This document shows, piece by piece, positions 52,254-57,489 of a stretch of DNA of 57,489 bases (position 1 is its first letter; the number at the start of each line of letters is the position of its first letter). The translations under genes and the position numbers were made by a program. The stretch covers positions 1 to 57,489 of the forward strand of contig JAETPN010000006.1 of the NCBI GenBank assembly GCA_021771185.1, given 5' to 3'. The notes beneath the pieces were generated by a model. It worked only from the letters and a program-made list of their open reading frames with translations. It had not been told where the DNA came from and searched no databases. The DNA is from Bacillota bacterium (GTDB taxonomy: Bacteria > Bacillota_I > Bacilli_A > RF39 > UBA660).

Positions 52254-52270
52254 TTATAAAGGTGATTAGA

Positions 52271-52816
52271 ATGACTTTATTACTTATTGGCTGCGTACTT
52301 ATTATTATCATTGGCTTATTTCTTATTGGATATGTAAGTATTTATAATAAATATCAAGAATATATTATACGTATTAATGAAGCGGAAGTAGAAATTGATA
52401 CTATTTTGCGTAAAAGATTTGATTTACTAAATAAATCTATTAGTATTATTAAAGGTACAACCGATACAGAAGAAGATGTTTTAGGATTAATTGTCAAACT
52501 TCGTTCAAGAAAATTAACTAATTTTGAACTAGATCGTCAATTATATGATGCAATAAATGAATTTAATGAATATAAAGACAAATATCCTGTCTTAAATGAT
52601 TCAGATAATTTTATTAAGATTGAATTAGGTTTAAATGAATCTGAAGCTGAAATTATCGCATGCCGTAAGTATTATAATGATATTATTACTGATTATAATC
52701 GTCTAATTAAAACCTTTCCAAATAATATTGTTGCTCATTTTTCTAAATTTAAAGAACGTACTTATTTCGATGGAAGAGATCGAAGTGACGATGTTTTAAA
52801 TGATTTTAAATTATAA
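52271..52816 (+). CDS. LemA-family protein
   Basis: A 181-residue protein with an N-terminal membrane helix (about 1-20) and a long helical domain (YNKYQEYIIRINEAEVEID, YKDKYPVLNDSD, ESEAEIIACRKYYNDIITDYN), the LemA pattern. The domain faces out, and its role is not established. The ATG at 52271, after AAAGGTGATT, is preferred over an in-frame GTG three codons before. It has its own promoter and a shared terminator. Confidence 0.88.
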   Translation: MTLLLIGCVLIIIIGLFLIGYVSIYNKYQEYIIRINEAEVEIDTILRKRFDLLNKSISIIKGTTDTEEDVLGLIVKLRSRKLTNFELDRQLYDAINEFNEYKDKYPVLNDSDNFIKIELGLNESEAEIIACRKYYNDIITDYNRLIKTFPNNIVAHFSKFKERTYFDGRDRSDDVLNDFKL

Positions 52817-52846
52817 AAAAAAAGTAATTCATCATTACTTTTTTTG
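52817..52846. terminator. Bidirectional terminator between lemA and nth
   Basis: AAAAGTAAT and ATTACTTTT pair around TCATC, with A and T runs at the sides. Confidence 0.85.
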
Positions 52847-53467
52847 TTGCTTTTTATAATTTTTACACATATCTTGAAACGGACAAGTTTCACATTCAGG
52901 ATTTCTACTTTTACAATAATAACGTCCAAATAATAATAATTGATGATGTAATTTGTTTAACTGATCTTTTGGAAGCTTACGTGTTAACTTCTTCTCTACT
53001 TCTAAAACACTATCCTTTTCATTAGCAAGTCCAATTCTTTTACTCACACGTTCCACATGGGTATCTACAGCAATACAGGGAACATTATAAAGAATACTCA
53101 ATACTACATTGGTTGTTTTTCTACCAACACCAGGAAGACTCTCTAAATAAGCTCGATCATTAGGAACTTTCCCGTCTGAATGCTCAAGTAAATCTTTTGC
53201 AATCATTTTAATATTTTGTGCCTTTTTATGAAAAGTACCAATAGGACGAATAATTTGTATTAAATCCTCGATTGATGCATTTTTTAACTCCTCCAGCGTT
53301 GGATATTTTTTATATAAAATATCTGTTACCATATTCACTCTTTTATCTGTTGTTTGTGCACTCATCATAACTGCAAGTAATAACTCATAATCTTTTGTAT
53401 AATGAAGTTCACACACAGGATTTGGAATTAAGCGATCTAAATCTTCATAAAACTTATTCGTTATCAT
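52835..53467 (-). CDS. nth: Endonuclease III (DNA glycosylase/AP lyase)
   Basis: Base-excision glycosylase for oxidised pyrimidines. Helix-hairpin-helix LPGVGRKTTNVVL contains the catalytic Lys, and VDTHVERVSKRIGLA the catalytic Asp. The 4Fe-4S cysteines are in CKSRNPECETCPFQDMC. Length 210. It overlaps the 3' end of dnaD by 14 bases. The dnaD-nth pair is conserved in Bacilli. Confidence 0.96.
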   Translation of the reverse strand: MITNKFYEDLDRLIPNPVCELHYTKDYELLLAVMMSAQTTDKRVNMVTDILYKKYPTLEELKNASIEDLIQIIRPIGTFHKKAQNIKMIAKDLLEHSDGKVPNDRAYLESLPGVGRKTTNVVLSILYNVPCIAVDTHVERVSKRIGLANEKDSVLEVEKKLTRKLPKDQLNKLHHQLLLFGRYYCKSRNPECETCPFQDMCKNYKKQQKK

Positions 53468-54101
53468 TTAACCAATCATAAGAAAACACATCAGGCGTTT
53501 CCTCATTCTCCTTATAGCTATGAAACTGTACTTTATTTTTTTCTACATCATCTTTTGTTTTAATTTCTTTTTTCTTCCATTCATACAAAATTTTGTCAAT
53601 ATAACGTAAATTAGACACTCCGTTATATACCGCTTCTTTTAAGGCACAACGCACAAGTTCCTCACTAAACTCATTATCTAACCATCCATTAATTAATTCA
53701 TATTCAATTGGTGATAAAGTACGTCCAAATTCTTTTTCAAAAACATCAAATAAATGTGGTGTCGTTTCTTCTTCCTTTTCATTAATTAATAAAAATCCCA
53801 ATTTATGATATAACTTTTCAAGGCTTAAATATTCATTTCGAATATTTCCTTCTTTTTTTAATTCTAAAGTTAAAACATCCTTTCCTGATAAATTATTTAC
53901 CATTTCGAGTATCCTAGACATATCCATTTCTAAATCTATACTCATCTTTTTAGGATTGAATACAAGTGAAGTTGAATTTAATAAATAAATCAAAAAGTAT
54001 AATTCATCTAATGTTACATTAAGTTCTTTATAACGATAAAATAAAATTTGTGGAACCTGAAAATCTTTTGATTTTAATATTCCAATCATCTTTTCGGTCA
54101 T
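53454..54101 (-). CDS. dnaD: DnaD replication initiation protein
   Basis: DnaD helps load the replicative helicase at oriC and restart sites. The N-terminal winged helix (about 1-95) and the C-terminal DnaB/DnaD helical domain (about 115-195, VFEKEFGRTLSPIEYELI, YIDKILYEWKKKEIKT) are in the correct order. 215 residues. It is coupled with nth. Confidence 0.9.
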   Translation of the reverse strand: MTEKMIGILKSKDFQVPQILFYRYKELNVTLDELYFLIYLLNSTSLVFNPKKMSIDLEMDMSRILEMVNNLSGKDVLTLELKKEGNIRNEYLSLEKLYHKLGFLLINEKEEETTPHLFDVFEKEFGRTLSPIEYELINGWLDNEFSEELVRCALKEAVYNGVSNLRYIDKILYEWKKKEIKTKDDVEKNKVQFHSYKENEETPDVFSYDWLNDNE

Positions 54102-54173
54102 AGAATCACCTCTTCATTTTATTATAACTGATTGACTACAAAAAGAAAAGATAAATTTACACGAGTTCTATGA

Positions 54174-54199
54174 AAAAAAGAGGTTATCCTCTTTTTTTT
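54174..54199 (-). terminator. Terminator after the 55-residue protein gene
   Basis: On the minus strand, AAAAGAGG and CCTCTTTT flank ATAA and are followed by Ts. The arm abuts the stop codon. Confidence 0.8.
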
Positions 54200-54365
54200 A
54201 CATCATATCTTCTAGTTTTTTTGTTTGTTTTTTTACATTTTTCATGGCCTTATTCGTCATTTTACATACTTCTTCTTTTACTGGCTCATTATATTTTTGG
54301 TATGCTAAAACAGCAGCACCACCTAACATCATAAGAGCAATATCTCGACTCATTTTCATATTCAT
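54198..54365 (-). CDS. Small membrane-associated protein, 55 residues
   Basis: The frame lies in the gap between dnaD and recD2. It begins MNMKMSRDIALMMLGGAAVLAYQ (hydrophobic helix at about 8-22) and has a Lys-rich tail (KNVKKQTKKLEDMM). An AGAGGGTGATTT ribosome site precedes the ATG, and terminators frame it on both sides. I do not recognise it. Small cell-envelope proteins of this layout are common but poorly characterised. Confidence 0.7.
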   Translation of the reverse strand: MNMKMSRDIALMMLGGAAVLAYQKYNEPVKEEVCKMTNKAMKNVKKQTKKLEDMM

Positions 54366-54386
54366 AAAATCACCCTCTTGCTAAAA

Positions 54387-54425
54387 AATATGATCGTATG
54401 TTATTAACATACAATCATATTTTAA
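54387..54425 (-). terminator. Terminator after recD2
   Basis: On the minus strand, AATATGAT(T)GTATGTT pairs almost perfectly with AACATAC(G)ATCATATT, followed by Ts. Confidence 0.85.
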
Positions 54426-54433
54426 CCATTAAT

Positions 54434-56644
54434 TTAAAAACTATTCAGTATTTTCTCGCGCAAATGTGTTTTTCTCATATTCTCATCATGATTCCTTACG
54501 GCATACACAAAAGCTTGTGGTTCACCAATTAAAATTAGTTTATTTTTTGCTCGTGTAATACCTGTATATATTAACTTACGATATAACATCCTGAAATAAC
54601 TCTTTGTCATTGGCATCACTACACAATCAAATTCACTTCCTTGTGATTTATGAATACTAATAATAAATCCATGTTTTATTTTATTAAAATCCTTAGGTTG
54701 ATATTTAACAATTAATCCATCATAATCTACATAAATTTCATTTTTCCCTGATTTTGATTTATATGCATAATCAATTTTTTCAATATATCCAAGGTCACCA
54801 TTAAAAACATTTTCTTCTGGCATATTAACAAGTTGTAAAATTTTATCTCCTTCACGATATATGATATCGCCAACACGAAGTTCGTTTTTCATTGGATCTT
54901 CCGGATTAAATACTTTTTGTAAATCTTTATTTAAATCATCAATGCCACATCTTCCACGGTACATTGGTGCCATTAACTGAACACGTTTAGCATCATAGCC
55001 TTTACTTACCATTTTTTTACATAAATTCATTAAACTAGGTGGAATGGATTCTGTAGAACACTCCAAAAAGGTATAATCATCCTTGGTTTCCATAAAAAAT
55101 TCACTTAGTTCCCCATCCTTAATTTCATTGGCAAGTGTTGTTATATAAGAATTTTCTTCTTGCCGATATAGTAAATTTAAATAAATTGTTGGAATACAAT
55201 CACTAAGTGTAAAATCTCTTAACAGTTGCCCAGGTCCTACTGATGGTAACTGGTGGTAATCACCTACTAAAATTAATTTAATATTATTTGTTAAACCTTC
55301 CAATAAGTGATAAAATAAGAACGTATCAATCATACTAACTTCATCGACGATAATTAAATGACTTTGGTCCTTATTATATTTATTAACCAAAAAAGAATTA
55401 TTATCCTTATTCCATTTTAAAAAACGATGAATTGTAGTTGCTGGTAAATGTGTAGATTCACTCATTCGTTTACTTGCTCTTCCGGTTGGTGCAAGTAATT
55501 TAACGCGTTCCATTAACTTTTGATCACTCAAATTATTTAGCTCTTTATATAAATCAACAATTGCCTTAATAATGGTTGTTTTTCCTGTTCCTGGACCACC
55601 TGTAATAATTAATAAATTGTGTTCCAATGCCTGTTTAATTGCCGCACGTTGATCACTGTTATAAGTAATTTGATTTACTTTCTCCAATTCTTCTAGTGAA
55701 GCATCCAACTTTTTATATTCCGTTTTTTCTTGTTCACTTAAATATTTTAATTTATGAATAATCTGTTGTTCAGCTTCATGAAGATGGGAAAGCTCATATT
55801 CTTCTCCATTTTGAACAAAATATTTTTCAGTAACCAATTCCTCTAACATCATAGAAAAAATCTCCATAGAAATTTCATACTTTAAATAATTTCGTACTCC
55901 ATAATATAATTCATCAAATGTAAAATAAGTATCCCCAGTTTGAAATGTAATTTCTTTTGCAATATAAAAGATACAAGCTTTAACACGACGCTCATCATTA
56001 TCTTCAATATGAAGTTGATCTCGTAATTCATCAATTTTAGGAAATGATAGTTCATCAAGGTCATTTAATACCTCAAAAATATTATTCTCTATTTGACGAA
56101 TTGTATTCTCTTTATATTTATTATAAATAAGGAGAGCATCTCGCATACTAAAACCTAATTCTGTTAAATAGACAATCGTTTTATGACTTTCTTCATAACG
56201 ATTTAAAATAGATACAATTTTTTTTGCTTTAGCTGTACTAAGTTTAGGTACAAGTGCTAAACATTCTTCCTCTTCCAAAATGCGATCTAGTGCATTTTCA
56301 CCTAATGTATGAACAATTTGCTTCGCCATTTTTTCACCAATACCTGGGAATAAATCACTAGATAAAAATTCAATAACACCATCTTTTCCCTCTGGTTTTA
56401 CTCGCTCATATTCATGAACCTGATATTGAAATCCATATTTCGGATGTTCCATAGGTGAACCATAAAGATAATACATATCATCTTGTTTCAAATCCGCAAA
56501 ATATCCAGTAAATGTTAGACTTTTATCTATATAATCCATCATTTCTTCATCATTCGTATCCTGAACTTTTAAAAGTCCAATCACATAACCATTATTGGAT
56601 GAAAAAATCGTCCTTGTAAATTTTCCCTTAATATAGTTTTTCAT
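54434..56644 (-). CDS. recD2: RecD2-type ATP-dependent 5'-3' DNA helicase
   Basis: RecD2 lacks RecBC partners and acts in replication fork repair. The 736 residues show an N-terminal OB/helical region (about 1-300), a P-loop GGPGTGKTTIIKAI (about 350), LIIVDEVSMID (Walker B), and TGITRAKNKLILIGE motif VI. Stand-alone gene. Confidence 0.94.
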   Translation of the reverse strand: MKNYIKGKFTRTIFSSNNGYVIGLLKVQDTNDEEMMDYIDKSLTFTGYFADLKQDDMYYLYGSPMEHPKYGFQYQVHEYERVKPEGKDGVIEFLSSDLFPGIGEKMAKQIVHTLGENALDRILEEEECLALVPKLSTAKAKKIVSILNRYEESHKTIVYLTELGFSMRDALLIYNKYKENTIRQIENNIFEVLNDLDELSFPKIDELRDQLHIEDNDERRVKACIFYIAKEITFQTGDTYFTFDELYYGVRNYLKYEISMEIFSMMLEELVTEKYFVQNGEEYELSHLHEAEQQIIHKLKYLSEQEKTEYKKLDASLEELEKVNQITYNSDQRAAIKQALEHNLLIITGGPGTGKTTIIKAIVDLYKELNNLSDQKLMERVKLLAPTGRASKRMSESTHLPATTIHRFLKWNKDNNSFLVNKYNKDQSHLIIVDEVSMIDTFLFYHLLEGLTNNIKLILVGDYHQLPSVGPGQLLRDFTLSDCIPTIYLNLLYRQEENSYITTLANEIKDGELSEFFMETKDDYTFLECSTESIPPSLMNLCKKMVSKGYDAKRVQLMAPMYRGRCGIDDLNKDLQKVFNPEDPMKNELRVGDIIYREGDKILQLVNMPEENVFNGDLGYIEKIDYAYKSKSGKNEIYVDYDGLIVKYQPKDFNKIKHGFIISIHKSQGSEFDCVVMPMTKSYFRMLYRKLIYTGITRAKNKLILIGEPQAFVYAVRNHDENMRKTHLREKILNSF

Positions 56645-56755
56645 ACAACCACCATATGTATTTTACCATACTATCAGAAGATTATTTTAAAATTAATTGC
56701 AAATTAATCCTTTTTTTGTTAAACTTATTAATATAGGAATAAACAAGGAGGATTT

Positions 56756-57136
56756 ATGAAAAAAATTGGATATCTAAGCTTCATTGGATTTCTTTCAATC
56801 ATCTTAACAGGATGTTTCAATAAAGCTCTTTCAACAACAGACTTCAAAAGTAAAATGGAAAATTTAGGTTATACTGTTGAAACTTCAACTGTTAGTGAAG
56901 AATCTAGTGAAATTACAGAAATGGCTACTGCACAAAAAGACAATTATGAAATTAAGTTTTATACTTTTACGAATAGTGGAACCGCTATTGAGTTTAGCGA
57001 AAGCTTAAAAGAATCCTGGGCAAATGAAACAAATTATACAAATACCCATCGTAATGATAATACATTAATTGTTGTCAATGTCCAAGAAGCTTACAAAAAT
57101 CAAGTTCAAAAGGACATAAAAGAGTTAGGTTACTAA
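56756..57136 (+). CDS. Small lipoprotein of unknown function
   Basis: A 126-residue secreted protein with the lipobox LTGC (Cys20) after a hydrophobic signal. The mature domain has a Ser/Thr/Glu-rich part and a beta-alpha fold (YEIKFYTFTNSGTAIEF, TLIVVNVQEAYKNQVQ). No family was recognised. A GGAGG site precedes the ATG and a terminator follows. Confidence 0.78.
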   Translation: MKKIGYLSFIGFLSIILTGCFNKALSTTDFKSKMENLGYTVETSTVSEESSEITEMATAQKDNYEIKFYTFTNSGTAIEFSESLKESWANETNYTNTHRNDNTLIVVNVQEAYKNQVQKDIKELGY

Positions 57137-57147
57137 CTCTTTTATTT
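57117..57147 (+). terminator. Terminator after the lipoprotein gene
   Basis: AAAAGAGTTAG and TAACTCTTTT pair around GTTAC. The stop codon lies in the loop. Confidence 0.75.
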
Positions 57148-57489
57148 TTATAATTGTTCAATTTTTTCTAAAGATAAAGAGGTAACTCTAGCAATCATCT
57201 CAAGGGAAAGTCCTTCTTCTTTCATCTTTTTTGCAGTATCTATTTTATTTTGTTCAATTCCTTGTTCAAGACCTTTCTCTAGGCCCTGTTTCATTCCCTT
57301 TTCTATTCCTTCTTCTAATCCTTTTTCAAGGCCTTTTTCCATTCCTTTTTCTAATCCTACCTTCTCCGCATATGCCATTCGATCTTTATATTCTCTTTCT
57401 TTCGCTAACTCCTCATCATATAATCCTATAAACTCTCTATCTTCTGTTAATTTCGTGATCTTTTCTTTGGCCTCTTCCATCACTCTATC
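57148..57489 (-). CDS. C-terminal part of a Rpn-type PD-(D/E)XK nuclease (partial)
   Basis: The frame is open to the right edge, so the N-terminal nuclease part is outside. What remains (about 113 residues) is the typical tail of Rpn-family recombination-promoting nucleases. A helix with EDREFIGLYDEE is followed by (K/E)G(L/M/I)EKG-type repeats (GLEKGMEKGLEEGIEKGM) and a terminal KMKEEGLSLEMIARVTSLS. The family assignment rests on this tail only. An in-frame GTG/ATG near the edge is an unlikely true start. Confidence 0.6.
   Translation of the reverse strand, partial: DRVMEEAKEKITKLTEDREFIGLYDEELAKEREYKDRMAYAEKVGLEKGMEKGLEKGLEEGIEKGMKQGLEKGLEQGIEQNKIDTAKKMKEEGLSLEMIARVTSLSLEKIEQL

Noticed and set aside
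57260-57360. Tandem DNA repeat resembling a CRISPR or VNTR
   Set aside because: The repeats are short in-frame codons for the EKGLEKGM-type helix in the nuclease tail, not spaced direct repeats.
57231-57431. Hydrophobic plus frame opposite the nuclease repeats
   Set aside because: Leu/Phe/Pro bias is the complement of Glu/Lys/Gly repeats in the minus frame.
1-57489. tRNA or rRNA genes, insertion elements, integrase or phage genes
   Set aside because: No cloverleaf, conserved rRNA segment, transposase or integrase motif was found by reading; no tool was run.

Overview
The window looks like chromosome from a low-GC, spore-forming Firmicute of the Bacilli lineage. The base composition is AT-rich, Shine-Dalgarno sites are strong AGGAGG types, and TGA acts as a stop (spoVAD ends in TGA inside an ATGA overlap with spoVAE), so the mycoplasma code is not used. 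Bacilli markers include the RNA polymerase delta subunit, dnaD-nth, ywiB-argS, ytqA/ytqB, yqfT beside nfo, a T-box valS leader and an L20 leader. GerQ, CotD-like, Cse60-like, SpoVAC/AD/AE and sigma-F-like proteins indicate endospore formation. An uncultured gut Bacilli/Erysipelotrichia-type organism is my inference; the sequence does not name a species.

Layout. 1-3.2 kb: edge fragment, an anchored protein, then a serine hydrolase/C26 amidotransferase pair. 3.3-7 kb: a sporulation block on the minus strand with a STAS protein, a sigma-F-like factor, a membrane protein and spoVAC-spoVAD-spoVAE, in the Bacillus spoIIA-spoVA order but with no spoIIAB between the STAS and sigma genes. 7-15.7 kb: PadR/HAAS membrane pair, a large pseudopilin with Ig-like repeats, Cse60, a Wzx-type flippase, an M23 hydrolase, a zinc protease and a YfcC-type transporter. 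15.8-26.4 kb: a YtqA-YtqB fusion, CIRCE-controlled ClpB lacking its N-domain, the infC-rpmI-rplT operon behind an L20 leader, a kinase-like protein divergent from a CDP-alcohol phosphotransferase/PRTase fusion, efp and rpmG. 26.5-38 kb: PBP2, nfo, a pilin, T-box/phospholipase-like/valS, and a surface locus (thioester adhesin, sortase, glycine-rich pseudopilin). 38-43 kb: DacF-type carboxypeptidase, a DUF2179 protein, three tandem VanY-type peptidases and a CotD-like coat protein. 43-57.5 kb: ffh, rpoE, ywiB-argS, PBP1A, a PduL operon, gerQ, lemA, dnaD-nth, recD2, a lipoprotein and the tail of a Rpn-type nuclease.

Two themes recur. The first is envelope construction: PBP1A, PBP2, DacF, three VanY, M23, flippase, sortase and pseudopilins. 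The second is sporulation, supported by proteins and by promoters. A sigma-G-type promoter precedes spoVAC, a sigma-K-type promoter precedes the cotD-like gene, and a Spo0A-box match precedes the STAS-sigma operon. The most unusual points are the spoIIA-like operon without spoIIAB and with a STAS protein lacking the phosphorylatable serine, and the CDP-alcohol phosphotransferase/PRTase fusion. No tRNA, rRNA, CRISPR array, insertion sequence or prophage was seen. Nearly all intergenic gaps are below 300 bases; the larger ones contain small genes (cse60-like, a 55-residue protein) or leader RNAs.
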